From contig JACRHD010000004.1 of the NCBI GenBank assembly GCA_016234115.1, forward strand, positions 1-64,000: a stretch of 64,000 nt of DNA. The letters are read 5' to 3'. A model generated the notes under the pieces. It saw only the letters and a program-made list of their open reading frames with translations, did no database searches and was not told the DNA's origin. Of this stretch, positions 16,982 to 25,058 are shown in pieces (the stretch's first letter is position 1; every line of letters begins with the position of its first letter). The DNA comes from Nitrospirota bacterium (GTDB lineage Bacteria; Nitrospirota; Thermodesulfovibrionia; UBA6902). The translations under genes were made by a program, and so were the position numbers.

Positions 16982-17602
16982 ATGAGATTATTCCCCAAAG
17001 AAATAGATTTCTTCGAGATCTTCGACACGGCCTCTGTCAACCTTACCAAGGCCGCGTCCATCCTTGTAGCGCTCATGGAGAATTTCACCGATATCGACAG
17101 AAAGGCAAAAGAGATTTACGAAGTAGAGCAGGAAGGCGATATCCTGACCCATGATATCATGAAGAAACTCAACAAGACGTTTATCACTCCGATAGACAGG
17201 GAGGATTTGCATGCCCTCGCGTCAAGTCTTGATGATGTCCTGGACCTTATCTGGGGCGCCGCGGACAGGATGTCGGTGTTTAAACTGAAGGAATCGACTC
17301 CCGAAGCAACGGTGATGGCGAAGAACCTCCTGATGACCGCGGAAGTAATTCACAAGGCAATACACATGCTCAAGGAAAAAAACTATTCCCACATGCAGGA
17401 ATATTGCATAGAAATCAACAGGCTTGAAAACAGGATGGACCGGGATTTCAGGGACGCCCTGGCCAAGCTGTTTGACGATTATAAAAACGACCCCGTTCTT
17501 ATTATCAAATGGAAAGAGATATACGAGCATCTTGAAGACGCATCCGATAAATGCGAAGATGTTGCAAACGTCCTTGAAGCCATAGTCCTCAAACATGCAT
17601 GA
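16982..17602 (+). CDS. DUF47/PhoU-like phosphate transport regulator
   Basis: A 206-residue helical protein of the TIGR00153/DUF47 family, related to PhoU: LMENFTDIDRKAKEIYEVEQEGDILTHDIM, INKTFITPIDREDLHALASSLDDVLDLI and IEINRLENRMDRDFRDALAKLF. These proteins are usually encoded next to a Pit transporter and are thought to control it. Here the gene overlaps pit by 8 bp. The start is fixed by the strong promoter at 16944-16970. Confidence 0.92.
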   Translation: MRLFPKEIDFFEIFDTASVNLTKAASILVALMENFTDIDRKAKEIYEVEQEGDILTHDIMKKLNKTFITPIDREDLHALASSLDDVLDLIWGAADRMSVFKLKESTPEATVMAKNLLMTAEVIHKAIHMLKEKNYSHMQEYCIEINRLENRMDRDFRDALAKLFDDYKNDPVLIIKWKEIYEHLEDASDKCEDVANVLEAIVLKHA

Positions 17603-18587
17603 TACTTTTTATCTACTTGTTTGCGTAATAATCCTCGCGACTGTTTTTGATTTCATAAACGGGTTTCATGATACGGCAAATGCCATTGCCACTTCGGTAT
17701 CGACCCGCGTCCTTTCTCCGCGTACGGCGGTAATAATGGCGGCGGGCCTCAATCTGGTAGGGGCCCTGTCCGGAACGGCCGTTGCGAAGACCGTCGGCTC
17801 CGGCCTTGTGGAGGCCGCGTCGATCACCCAGGTGACCGTAATCTCAGCTCTCCTGTCTGCCATTATATGGGACCTGATAACCTGGTATTATGGCCTTCCC
17901 ACGTCTTCAAGCCATGCAATCCTTTCAAGCCTTGTCGGCGCCGCAATCGCCTCTGTGGGACCTGATGTCATTATCAAAAAGGGCGTTTATAAGGTGCTTG
18001 CAGGACTGGTTATTTCCCCCCTGGTCGGACTGGCGCTGGGTTTCCTCCTGATGATGCTGCTAATAAAGATTTTTAAAAATTCCGCGCCCTCGACGGTTTC
18101 CGGCATTTTCAACAGGACGCAGATCGTGTCGGCGGCATACATGGCGTTCAGCCACGGCAGTAACGACGCGCAGAAGACGATGGGAATTATAACGATGGCG
18201 CTCGTCAGTTACTACAATCTTCCGGACTTTCACGTGCCGTACTGGGTAATCATTTTATGCGCGGTGACAATGGCCGCGGGAACAGCCATCGGAGGCTGGA
18301 GGATCATAAAGACCCTCGGCGTGCGGCTGGTGCACCTGAAACCCATTCACGGCTTTGCGGCAGAGGCATCAGCGGCAACGATAATAGAAATCGCATCGAG
18401 AATCGGGCTTCCCCTGTCAACAACACACATTATCTCATCGACCATTATGGGCGTCGGGTCATCCAAAAGACTCTCTGCTGTAAGATGGGGAGTAGGCGGG
18501 AACATCGTATTAGCATGGATATTTACACTGCCGGCATGCATCGTCCTTTCATGGGCCATCTGCAAGGCCATTATTTGGGTTTTGTAG
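17595..18587 (+). CDS. pit: Low-affinity inorganic phosphate transporter (PiT family)
   Basis: A 330-residue multi-pass membrane protein, about ten helices, arranged as two related halves. Both PiT signatures are visible: FDFINGFHDTANAIATSVSTRVLSP at the start of the first half and MAFSHGSNDAQKTMGIITMAL at the start of the second. It imports phosphate as a metal-phosphate complex with protons or sodium. It is coupled to the DUF47 gene and is followed by a GC-rich hairpin. Confidence 0.95.
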   Translation: MHDTFYLLVCVIILATVFDFINGFHDTANAIATSVSTRVLSPRTAVIMAAGLNLVGALSGTAVAKTVGSGLVEAASITQVTVISALLSAIIWDLITWYYGLPTSSSHAILSSLVGAAIASVGPDVIIKKGVYKVLAGLVISPLVGLALGFLLMMLLIKIFKNSAPSTVSGIFNRTQIVSAAYMAFSHGSNDAQKTMGIITMALVSYYNLPDFHVPYWVIILCAVTMAAGTAIGGWRIIKTLGVRLVHLKPIHGFAAEASAATIIEIASRIGLPLSTTHIISSTIMGVGSSKRLSAVRWGVGGNIVLAWIFTLPACIVLSWAICKAIIWVL

Positions 18588-18604
18588 AATACTTATAATA
18601 AACA

Positions 18605-18624
18605 GGGCCCGGTCGCCCGGGCCC
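18605..18624. terminator. GC-rich hairpin between convergent genes
   Basis: GGGCCCGG, loop TCGC, CCGGGCCC: perfect 8-bp arms, 17 bp after the pit stop and 35 bp after the end of the convergent small gene. No T-run follows on either side, so it is a probable but not classical bidirectional terminator. Confidence 0.6.
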
Positions 18625-18658
18625 ATGTCTGTATCGTCTGTGATCGACCGATCATCAG

Positions 18659-18949
18659 CTAATCGTCTCTTTCTCTTATGAACCGCTCATTGAAGAACGG
18701 CCTTTCCTCGAAGCCGAAGAACTCCTCCTCCTCAATGAAGAGGTCATCGTTTAAGAAGAAAGGGCTGAAGAACGGTCTCTCTCTGACGACCACGATCGGC
18801 CTGAAATCGTCATTTACTACCTCACGCACGACGACCGGGCGCTTGTCGATGAAAAACCCGCTGCCGTCGGCAGCAACAACTCCGCTCATGATCAGGACCA
18901 GGCTGATCGTTAACATCACCAGGAGGGATACTTTCAAAAGGGTTTTCAT
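18659..18949 (-). CDS. Small secreted Phe/Glu/Arg-rich protein of unknown function
   Basis: A 96-residue protein with a clear signal peptide (MKTLLKVSLLVMLTISLV, cleavage near VVAADG). The mature part of about 70 residues is strongly biased to Phe, Glu, Asp and Arg: DKRPVVVREVV, FRPIVVVRERPFFSPFF, EEEEFFGFEERPFFNERF, RERDD. Repeated RPFF and FFxxE elements suggest a short tandem motif. AGGAAG eight bases upstream supports the ATG at 18949. It faces pit across a hairpin. No family recognised; it could bind metals or a cationic surface. Confidence 0.75.
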   Translation of the reverse strand: MKTLLKVSLLVMLTISLVLIMSGVVAADGSGFFIDKRPVVVREVVNDDFRPIVVVRERPFFSPFFLNDDLFIEEEEFFGFEERPFFNERFIRERDD

Positions 18950-19025
18950 ATCCAACACTTCCTTCCAGGGTTATGACTTGACGTTCTGCCTTCCGGTATT
19001 ACGTCATAACATACCTCAACCCTAA

Positions 19026-19242
19026 CTATATTATATCGCCTATCCGGTTATCAGTCAAAAAAAGATGAGCCATCTAACGCCTTGAATTATAATTATAATA
19101 TGATGGCATATCTGCCCTCTCCGCGCCGGTGATAAAATCATCGTTCAGATAATCCGTGAACTTGCTGATGTGACGCCCTCAGGGCATCAAAAGAAAATAG
19201 GGGCGGCTGCATGAGATTTCGCCGGACTGGTAGTAAACTGAA
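19026..19242. other. Spacer without recognised gene
   Basis: AT-rich in its first half, with no open frame that looks coding and no strong hairpin. I see nothing assignable here. Confidence 0.5.
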
Positions 19243-19287
19243 AATTAACATACCTGTAACGTTCCTGTAACACGGTGTTGTTATTAT
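19243..19287 (+). promoter_or_regulatory. Pho-box array and extended -10 upstream of pstS
   Basis: Three half-sites ending in TAAC at exact 11-bp spacing: AATTAAC (19243), CTGTAAC (19254), CTGTAAC (19265). Ten bases after the last is TGTTATTAT, an extended -10 with TATTAT at 19282-19287. Direct 7-bp repeats spaced 11 bp and ending about 10 bp before the -10 are the architecture of PhoB-activated promoters. The leader to pstS would be about 325 nt. Confidence 0.85.
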
Positions 19288-19429
19288 TTAGCCACATTGT
19301 TTTTCACAAACATGTCATGTTTCGGCTTATTGTAGAGATAGTTAATGAAGAAAGGAGGGAATGAGAGTTTAGAGTCGCTAATGAGTTCATAATAAGGCTC
19401 CATAGCTCGTCATTCCCGTGCCTAAAGCA

Positions 19430-19545
19430 CCTACTGTCGGCAGTCAGTAAGCGGGAATCCAGGGAGCATTAGAAGAACTGGATGCCCGATTAAGAACCCC
19501 CGATTACGACCTTCGAGGGCAGGCTTCGGGCATGACGCCGATTTA
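19430..19545. repeat. ATTCCCG...CGGGAAT-type interspersed repeat in the pstS leader
   Basis: CGTCATTCCCG pairs with CGGGCATGACG at the far end, and inner CGGGAATCCAG pairs with CTGGATGCCCG. A relative in the opposite orientation lies at 24859-24975. It resembles in general form the dRS3-like ATTCCC-GGGAAT repeats known from other bacteria. Confidence 0.75.
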
Positions 19546-19619
19546 TGTGTCTTTACTTATGAGCTCCTTAGTTAAAGTTTGGGAGTTCAGAAATAAGAAA
19601 ACAAAAAAGGAGATCAGAA

Positions 19620-20630
19620 ATGATTAAAAAAATTGCCATGGGCGCAATAGCCCTGATGTTTTTATTAACGGCAGCAGCCGTGACGGTAACAGCCGCTGAC
19701 AAGATAGTCAGGATCGACGGCTCCAGCACGGTCTATCCGATTACAGAGGCGGTGGCGGAGGAGTTTCAAAAGGCCAGGAGGGGCGAAGTCAAAGTCACGG
19801 TCGGCATCTCAGGCACGGGCGGGGGGTTTAAAAAGTTTTGTCGCGCTGAAACCGACATATCCGATGCCTCAAGACCCATACTGAAAAAGGAGATTGACGT
19901 GTGCAAGGAGCAGGGCATTGAATATATTGAGCTTCCGGTCGCGTATGACGGGCTCGCCGTAATTGTAAACCCGAAAAATACATGGGTAAAATCCTTGACG
20001 GTTGCCGATCTTAACAAGATGTGGGCGCCGGCTGCCCAGGGCGTCGTGACAAAATGGAAACAGGTAAGACCTGAATGGCCGGATGCTTCCTTAAAGCTGT
20101 TCGGGCCGGGAGTTGATTCAGGGACCTTCGACTATTTTACAGAGGCCGTCAACGGCAAATCAAAGGCTTCGCGGGGCGATTTCACCGCAAGCGAGGATGA
20201 CAATGTCCTTGTTCAGGGAATATCCGGCGACAAAAATGCCCTCGGATACTTCGGCCTTGCGTACTACGAAGAAAATAAAGATAAGCTGAAGCTCGTTCCC
20301 ATAGTGAATCCCGCGACAGGCAAGGAAGTCCTCCCGTCGGAAAAGACCGTCATGGACGGGTCGTATACGCCTCTTTCGAGGCCGTTGTTTATTTATGTCA
20401 ATAAAAAATCAGTGGAAACAAAACCGGAGATTAAAGAATTTGTCGATTTTTATCTCAAGAGCGCGCCAAAGCTCACAGGGCAGGTAAGGTACGTTCCGCT
20501 TCCGTCAGTCGCGTACAAGCTTGCAGAGGAGAGGTTTGCGAAGAAGAAGACGGGCAGCATGTTCGGCGGCGAGGAAAAAGTTGGCATGAAGATCGAAGAT
20601 CTGCTCAGGATGGAAGAAGGCAAGAAGTAG
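19620..20630 (+). CDS. pstS: Phosphate ABC transporter periplasmic binding protein
   Basis: A 336-residue exported protein: Sec signal peptide (about 1-25, [13 protein letters not shown]), then the phosphate-binding loop [40 protein letters not shown] and [18 protein letters not shown], all typical of PstS. AAGGAG seven bases before the ATG fixes the start. It is separated from pstC by a heptamer palindrome and by a second Pho box, so it can be made in excess over the membrane components. Confidence 0.95.
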   Translation: MIKKIAMGAIALMFLLTAAAVTVTAADKIVRIDGSSTVYPITEAVAEEFQKARRGEVKVTVGISGTGGGFKKFCRAETDISDASRPILKKEIDVCKEQGIEYIELPVAYDGLAVIVNPKNTWVKSLTVADLNKMWAPAAQGVVTKWKQVRPEWPDASLKLFGPGVDSGTFDYFTEAVNGKSKASRGDFTASEDDNVLVQGISGDKNALGYFGLAYYEENKDKLKLVPIVNPATGKEVLPSEKTVMDGSYTPLSRPLFIYVNKKSVETKPEIKEFVDFYLKSAPKLTGQVRYVPLPSVAYKLAEERFAKKKTGSMFGGEEKVGMKIEDLLRMEEGKK

Positions 20631-20708
20631 CGATCAGCAATCAGCGGTCAGCAGACAGCAAAAGGGGTCTTTTATAAGCTGACTGCTGAAAGCTGATTGC
20701 TGATCGCT
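20631..20708. repeat. Heptamer palindrome (AGCAATC/AGCGGTC units) between pstS and pstC
   Basis: It starts at the base after the pstS stop codon. Left arm CGATCAGCAATCAGCGGTCA and GCAGACAGC; right arm GCTGACTGCTGAAAGC with TGATTGCTGATCGC. It could stop or stabilise the pstS transcript 3' end. Confidence 0.85.
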
Positions 20709-20709
20709 G

Positions 20710-20765
20710 GATTAACGTTACCGTAACGCAATTGTAACATTCCTGTAACAATGCTCCTGCATAAT
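20710..20765 (+). promoter_or_regulatory. Four-unit Pho-box array upstream of pstC
   Basis: Four half-sites at exact 11-bp spacing: GATTAAC (20710), CCGTAAC (20721), TTGTAAC (20732), CTGTAAC (20743). The last ends ten bases before CATAAT (20760-20765), a -10 element nine bases before the pstC ATG. This is a second PhoB-type promoter inside the pst cluster. Confidence 0.88.
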
Positions 20766-20774
20766 TAAGGCACG

Positions 20775-21665
20775 ATGAAGAAGGTAACGCCGCAAAAGGT
20801 CCGTGAGAGGGTGATAGAGGCGATACTGTTTTTGAGCGCCCTTTCTTCCATACTGATTACCGTCAGCATCGTCTTCATCCTCTGTTACGAATCCTGGGGT
20901 TTTTTTAAAGAAGTTTCGGTAATTGAGTTCCTTACTGAAAAGGACTGGATGCCCCTCTTTGCAAATCCCAAATTCGGGATACTTCCGCTTGTTATGGGCA
21001 CACTGCTCACCACCGGCATAGCGCTTATAGTCGCCCTGCCGCTTGGGATACTGGTTGCGGTATACCTGAGTGAATATGCCCCGCATAAAATAAGGGAAAT
21101 TATAAAGCCCGTTCTCGAACTCCTTGCCGCTGTGCCGACAGTCGTTTACGGATATTTCGCGCTCCTGTTTCTCACCCCGATACTTCAGAAATTCCTGCCG
21201 GATTTGTCCGGGTTCAACGCACTGAGTCCTGGTGTAATCATGGGTATCATGATAATCCCGTATGTAAGCTCGGTCAGCGAGGACGCTATGATCGCGGTGC
21301 CTATGCATATCCGGGAAGGCTCTTATGCAATGGGCGCGACAAAGCTCCAGACGGCCTTCAAGGTCGTTATTCCCTCTGCATTCTCAGGGATTGCGGCGGC
21401 CTTCATCATAGGCATATCACGAGCTATAGGAGAGACGATGGTCGTCTCGATAGCCGCAGGAGGAATGCCGAACCTGACTTTAAACCCGCTTGAGTCGGTC
21501 CAGACGCTCACCGCGTACATAGTGCAGGTAAGCCTTGGAGACGTGCCGCACGGGACTGTTGAATACAGAACAATATTCGCAGCCGGGATGACGCTTTTTT
21601 TGATGACTCTCGGTTTTAATATAGTGGGGTTCTGGCTGAGAAAAAGGATTCGGGAAGTGTACTGA
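20775..21665 (+). CDS. pstC: Phosphate ABC transporter permease PstC
   Basis: A 296-residue permease with six predicted membrane helices. It carries the family stretch LGILVAVYLSEYAPHKIREIIKPVLELLAAVPTVVYGYFALLFLTP and the ABC-interaction loop [41 protein letters not shown] in the cytoplasmic EAA position. It pairs with PstA to form the phosphate channel energised by PstB. The start is preceded by AAGG and the Pho promoter. Confidence 0.95.
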   Translation: MKKVTPQKVRERVIEAILFLSALSSILITVSIVFILCYESWGFFKEVSVIEFLTEKDWMPLFANPKFGILPLVMGTLLTTGIALIVALPLGILVAVYLSEYAPHKIREIIKPVLELLAAVPTVVYGYFALLFLTPILQKFLPDLSGFNALSPGVIMGIMIIPYVSSVSEDAMIAVPMHIREGSYAMGATKLQTAFKVVIPSAFSGIAAAFIIGISRAIGETMVVSIAAGGMPNLTLNPLESVQTLTAYIVQVSLGDVPHGTVEYRTIFAAGMTLFLMTLGFNIVGFWLRKRIREVY

Positions 21666-21753
21666 AAATTCAAAATGTAAAATTCAAAATTCAAAATTAA
21701 GGAAAGATATTTATTGAAAATTTCTTCCACAATTTTGATTTTTGATTTTTAAT
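21664..21753. repeat. Heptamer palindrome (AAAATTC units) between pstC and pstA
   Basis: Left arm: five successive heptamers of the AAAATTC, AAAATGT, AAAATTC type (21665-21699). Right arm: AATTTTGATTTTTGATTTTT (21730-21750). It begins inside the pstC stop codon and ends about 10 bp before the pstA ATG. Confidence 0.85.
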
Positions 21754-21762
21754 CTTGCTTTT

Positions 21763-22671
21763 ATGGAAGACATCAAAAAACGCATAGCGCATATCAAGTT
21801 CTGGAACGGGTTGTTCCAGGTTGTGGGACTGCTTTCGACATTTGTCGGCCTGGTCCTGCTGTTTACGCTGATGGCAGACCTGTTTACCGACGGCGCGCCG
21901 CGCCTCAGCTATAAGTTTTTTACATCGTTTCCATCGAGGTTTGCTGAAGAGGCGGGGATACTATCTGCGTGGGTCGGAAGCTGCCTTGTACTTCTTGTCA
22001 CCGCGTGCGCCGCCATTCCACTCGGGGTCGCGGCGGGCATTTATCTTGAAGAATATGCGTCCAAAAACCGCCTTACGGACCTTATAGAAATCAACATAGC
22101 AAACCTTGCAGGGGTCCCTTCCATCGTCTACGGGCTTTTAGCGCTGGGACTATTCGTGTACTTCTTTGAATTCGGGGAGAGCATACTCACCGGAGGACTG
22201 GCCCTTGCGTTGCTGATACTGCCGATGGTTATCATGGCGACGAGGGAGTCGATACGCGCGATACCGAATTCCATAAGAGAGGCGTCGTACGCGATGGGAG
22301 CTACCAAGTGGCAGACGGTGAAGTGGCATGTGCTTCCGTATTCAACAGGCGGGGTACTTACGGGAATAATAATCGGGCTCTCAAGGGCGATAGGCGAGAC
22401 AGCGCCGATTATTACGGTCGGGGCCCTGACCTTTATCGCTTTTTTGCCCACTCCTCCTGTATCATCAGACTTTCCTTTTATTTCTTTTAAATGGCTGTTC
22501 GATCCGTTTACGGTCATGCCCATACAGATGTTCAACTGGGTCTCGCGGCCGCAGAAGGAATTTCAACTCAACGCCGCGGCGGCCGGGATAGTCCTCATGG
22601 GTATGACGCTGCTGATGAACGGTGTTGCGATTTATATAAGGTATAAATTCAGGAAGAAGATAAAATGGTGA
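21763..22671 (+). CDS. pstA: Phosphate ABC transporter permease PstA
   Basis: A 302-residue permease, about six helices, with the EAA-loop [44 protein letters not shown] and [40 protein letters not shown], both PstA-like. I use the ATG at 21763; an upstream TTG would add seven residues encoded by the palindrome. No clear ribosome-binding site is visible at either. Confidence 0.94.
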   Translation: MEDIKKRIAHIKFWNGLFQVVGLLSTFVGLVLLFTLMADLFTDGAPRLSYKFFTSFPSRFAEEAGILSAWVGSCLVLLVTACAAIPLGVAAGIYLEEYASKNRLTDLIEINIANLAGVPSIVYGLLALGLFVYFFEFGESILTGGLALALLILPMVIMATRESIRAIPNSIREASYAMGATKWQTVKWHVLPYSTGGVLTGIIIGLSRAIGETAPIITVGALTFIAFLPTPPVSSDFPFISFKWLFDPFTVMPIQMFNWVSRPQKEFQLNAAAAGIVLMGMTLLMNGVAIYIRYKFRKKIKW

Positions 22672-22705
22672 GAAAGACAGGGGCAAGGGTCAAGGGAAAG
22701 GCAAA

Positions 22706-23485
22706 ATGAGCGCGGTTACATCGAAAGATCTTAAAGCGGAAGCGAAGGGCCTGAATTTCTTCTACGGCTCTGTTCATGCCCTGAAGAATATCAGTCTTCC
22801 AATTGAAAGAAGAAAGGTGACGGCGCTGATAGGTCCCTCGGGCTGCGGAAAGACCACGTTCCTGCGGTGCTTCAACCGTATGCACGACCTTTATCCTCAC
22901 AACAGGTACGAGGGCGAGATTCTGCTGTATCCGGACAACGTCAACATCATTTCGCCGGAGATCGATCCCATAGAAGTGAGGATGCAGATAAGCATGGTCT
23001 TTCAGAAACCCAACCCGTTTCCCAAGACCATATATGAAAATGTAGCGTACGGCCTCAGGGTCAGGGGGACCAGGAAGAAGCAGGTAATCGACGAGAGGGT
23101 GGAAAAATCATTGCGCGGCGCCGCGTTGTGGGAAGAGGTGAAAGACAGGCTCCACAACCTGGCGTTCGACCTGTCGGGCGGCCAGCAGCAGAGGCTTTGC
23201 ATAGCAAGGGCGCTGGCGACCGACCCGAGGATACTCCTCTTTGACGAACCGACTTCAGCTCTGGACCCGATAGCGACTTCGAAAATCGAAGAGCTGATAA
23301 TAGAGCTAAAAAATGAAGTAACAATTATAATAGTGACGCATAATATGCAGCAGGCGGCGAGGGTGTCCGATTACACGTCCTTCATGTATATAGGTGAGAT
23401 CATTGAATATGACAGGACCGATAAGATATTCACAGCCCCTTCCAGCAAGCTTACTGAAGATTACATAACAGGGAGGTTCGGATAA
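22706..23485 (+). CDS. pstB: Phosphate ABC transporter ATP-binding protein PstB
   Basis: A 259-residue ATPase. Walker [10 protein letters not shown], the PstB-specific [12 protein letters not shown]-loop [26 protein letters not shown] signature [16 protein letters not shown], Walker [14 protein letters not shown] and the switch histidine in [19 protein letters not shown] are all present. The stop codon overlaps the phoU ATG by one base. The 34-bp gap from pstA contains a short G-rich repeat (GGGGCAAGGGTCAAGGG). Confidence 0.97.
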   Translation: MSAVTSKDLKAEAKGLNFFYGSVHALKNISLPIERRKVTALIGPSGCGKTTFLRCFNRMHDLYPHNRYEGEILLYPDNVNIISPEIDPIEVRMQISMVFQKPNPFPKTIYENVAYGLRVRGTRKKQVIDERVEKSLRGAALWEEVKDRLHNLAFDLSGGQQQRLCIARALATDPRILLFDEPTSALDPIATSKIEELIIELKNEVTIIIVTHNMQQAARVSDYTSFMYIGEIIEYDRTDKIFTAPSSKLTEDYITGRFG

Positions 23486-24147
23486 TGCCTGTAAGGAGCG
23501 TGGAACTGGAGCACCTGAAGGAAATGATCCTGAAAATGGCTATGACTGTTGAGGCTGCGATAAAAGATTCGGTGCGCTCCCTCGTTGAAAGGGATTCCGA
23601 ACTGGCCAGGCGGGTAATTGATGAAGACCGCAAGATCAATACCTTCGACGTACAGATAGACGAGGAGTGCGTGCGGCTTCTGGCCCTCAAACAGCCGATG
23701 GGGAAAGACCTGAGATTCATCACTACCGCCATGAAGATCACTACTGATCTGGAGAGGATTGCCGACAACGCAGTCAATATAGCCGAGAGGGCGCTGGAGC
23801 TGAATGAAGAGCCCCTCCTGAAACCTTATATCGATATACCGAAAATGAGCAGGATCGCGCAGGGCATGGTGCGCGACACCATAGACGCCTTTATCAATGA
23901 GGACAAGCAGCTTGCCAAGGACGTCATCATGCGGGATGATGAAGTCGACGATCTGAATGAGACCGTGATAAAGGAGCTGATGTTCATCATGACCCAGGAC
24001 CCCTCGACCGTCTCAAGGGCGGTCAAGATAAGTTATATATCAAAATACCTCGAGAGGATCGCCGACCATTCAACCAATATAGCGGAGACCGTTATCTACA
24101 TGGTGGAGGGAAAGATAATCCGCCATATGCTGCCGGACCAGATATAG
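23485..24147 (+). CDS. phoU: Phosphate-specific transport system accessory protein PhoU
   Basis: A 220-residue protein made of two PhoU three-helix repeats. Metal-binding motifs of the E/DxxxD type are seen in TTDLERIADNAVNIAERAL and YLERIADHSTNIAETVIYM. PhoU couples Pst transport status to PhoR and dampens the Pho response when phosphate is plentiful. It completes the pstSCAB-phoU set. The transcript is followed by a 900-bp gene-free region rich in repeats. Confidence 0.95.
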   Translation: MPVRSVELEHLKEMILKMAMTVEAAIKDSVRSLVERDSELARRVIDEDRKINTFDVQIDEECVRLLALKQPMGKDLRFITTAMKITTDLERIADNAVNIAERALELNEEPLLKPYIDIPKMSRIAQGMVRDTIDAFINEDKQLAKDVIMRDDEVDDLNETVIKELMFIMTQDPSTVSRAVKISYISKYLERIADHSTNIAETVIYMVEGKIIRHMLPDQI

Positions 24148-24159
24148 AAAACAGGGTCA

Positions 24160-24413
24160 AGGGGCCAGGGTCCGGGGTCACGTTTTGTGTTTCGGGAGTC
24201 CCTCCCGAAACCGGTCCGGCTCAAGAGACGAGAATGATAGGGCGTATTGACAGCAGGATTGATTTCGGGAAGGATTCCCGAAATACAGAAACACCATATT
24301 TACATTTTTGCTTCTGCGCACTTCTTGTCTTTATCCTTATTTGTACGGGCGGGGTCACCCCGCCCCTACCTCTTGTTGTTTCATAAGAATAAACCCCGCT
24401 AATACTAAAATTA
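24160..24413. repeat. Gene-free cluster of several short palindromes after phoU
   Basis: Holds, in order: GGGTCAA-type G-rich heptamers (24163-24180); TTTCGGGAG-TCC-CTCCCGAAA (24190-24210); ATTTCGGGA-AGGAT-TCCCGAAAT (24262-24284); and a GTACGGGC...GCCCCTAC palindrome with GGGGTCACCCC at its centre (24343-24369). No coding frame. Confidence 0.75.
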
Positions 24414-24424
24414 TTATTATTAAG

Positions 24425-24451
24425 TAGACAATAAATCGGTTTTGGTATAAA
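24425..24451 (+). promoter_or_regulatory. Candidate promoter of the small RNA at 24458
   Basis: TAGACA (24425-24430) and TATAAA (24446-24451) with a 15-bp spacer, ending seven bases before the start of the predicted outer stem region. Confidence 0.5.
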
Positions 24452-24457
24452 AAAATA

Positions 24458-24565
24458 GTGAGAGGATGTTGACAGTAATTTAAAAGGTTAACCCACCTAA
24501 ATAAGAGCCCAACCTTTTAAACTTCATCCATGTCCCCTAAAAAAGGTCAGCATCCTCTTTTTTTT
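24458..24565 (+). ncRNA. Candidate structured small RNA with its own promoter and terminator
   Basis: The outer stem is AGAGGATGTTGAC (24461-24473) with GTCAGCATCCTCT (24546-24558): 13 pairs, one of them G-U. An inner stem is TTTAAAAGGTT (24479-24489) with AACCTTTTAAA (24511-24521): 11 perfect pairs around a 21-nt loop. The closing stem is followed by seven T residues, an intrinsic terminator. A -35/-10 pair lies just upstream. The unpaired parts are C-rich (AACCCACC, GAGCCC, CATCCATGTCCCC), which could pair with Shine-Dalgarno sequences. It does not match SRP, 6S or tmRNA as I know them. No coding potential seen. Confidence 0.62.
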
Positions 24566-24649
24566 ATTCCTTTAGCCACAAATTTTCACGAATTGACCCG
24601 AATAAAAAATTGTAACGTGTCATCGGTAAGGGGTTTATCTTAGAAAAAG

Positions 24650-24795
24650 CAGTTAACCACAGAGGCACAGAGGCACCGAGTTAAAAAATAAGAGAAAAGG
24701 CCAATATGAATCATTCACCTAAGTGATGAAGCAAAATTATTCGATAACCTCTTGTTTTCTCAGTGTCTCTGTGCCTCTGTGGTAAATGAACTGCT
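24650..24795. repeat. CACAGAGG-unit palindrome nested in the compound repeat
   Basis: GCAGTTAACCACAGAGGCAC and a further CAGAGGCACC unit pair with GTGTCTCTGTGCCTCTGTGG and TGAACTGC. The unit is 8 bp (CACAGAGG). The loop is about 85 bp and does not look coding. Confidence 0.8.
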
Positions 24796-24816
24796 GTTTT
24801 TAGGTTTATTCATTGT

Positions 24817-25015
24817 AACCGCTCAGTGGATAATGCTGCATGCTCGACCTCATAGAACTGTCATGCCCGAAGTTCCCCCGACTAAGGCCTTCGAGGGCAG
24901 GCTTAATCGGGCATCCATGGACCAGTAGAAGGGTGGATTTCCGCTTAATGACTGCGGGAATGACAGGCTTCGATAGATATTACTGATATTACTGCACCCA
25001 CATAACTGAGCGGTT
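24817..25015. repeat. MITE-like element with AACCGCTCAGT terminal inverted repeats
   Basis: AACCGCTCAGT at the left end and its exact complement ACTGAGCGGTT at the right bound about 199 bp. The interior carries a GTCATGCCCG...CGGGAATGACAG palindrome. A second element with the same ends but a different interior lies at 62644-62784. Confidence 0.72.
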
Positions 25016-25058
25016 CCTATTCATTCGAGTTTATTCGTGTAATTCGTGGCTGATTGCC

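Larger units (their letters stand above)
24576..25054. repeat. Compound repeat: CACGAATT palindrome interrupted by two other elements
   Basis: The left arm AGCCACAAATTTTCACGAAT (24576) and the right arm TTATTCGTGTAATTCGTGGCT (25030-25051) belong to the same element that is intact and only 76 bp long at 44858-44933. Between them lie a CACAGAGG palindrome (24650-24795) and an AACCGCTCAGT-bounded element (24817-25015), so other repeats have entered its loop. Confidence 0.75.

Noticed and set aside
24148-25058. A prophage or insertion-sequence remnant in the gene-free stretch after phoU
   Set aside because: No transposase, integrase or phage-like frame was found; the stretch is accounted for by palindromic repeats and the candidate small RNA.
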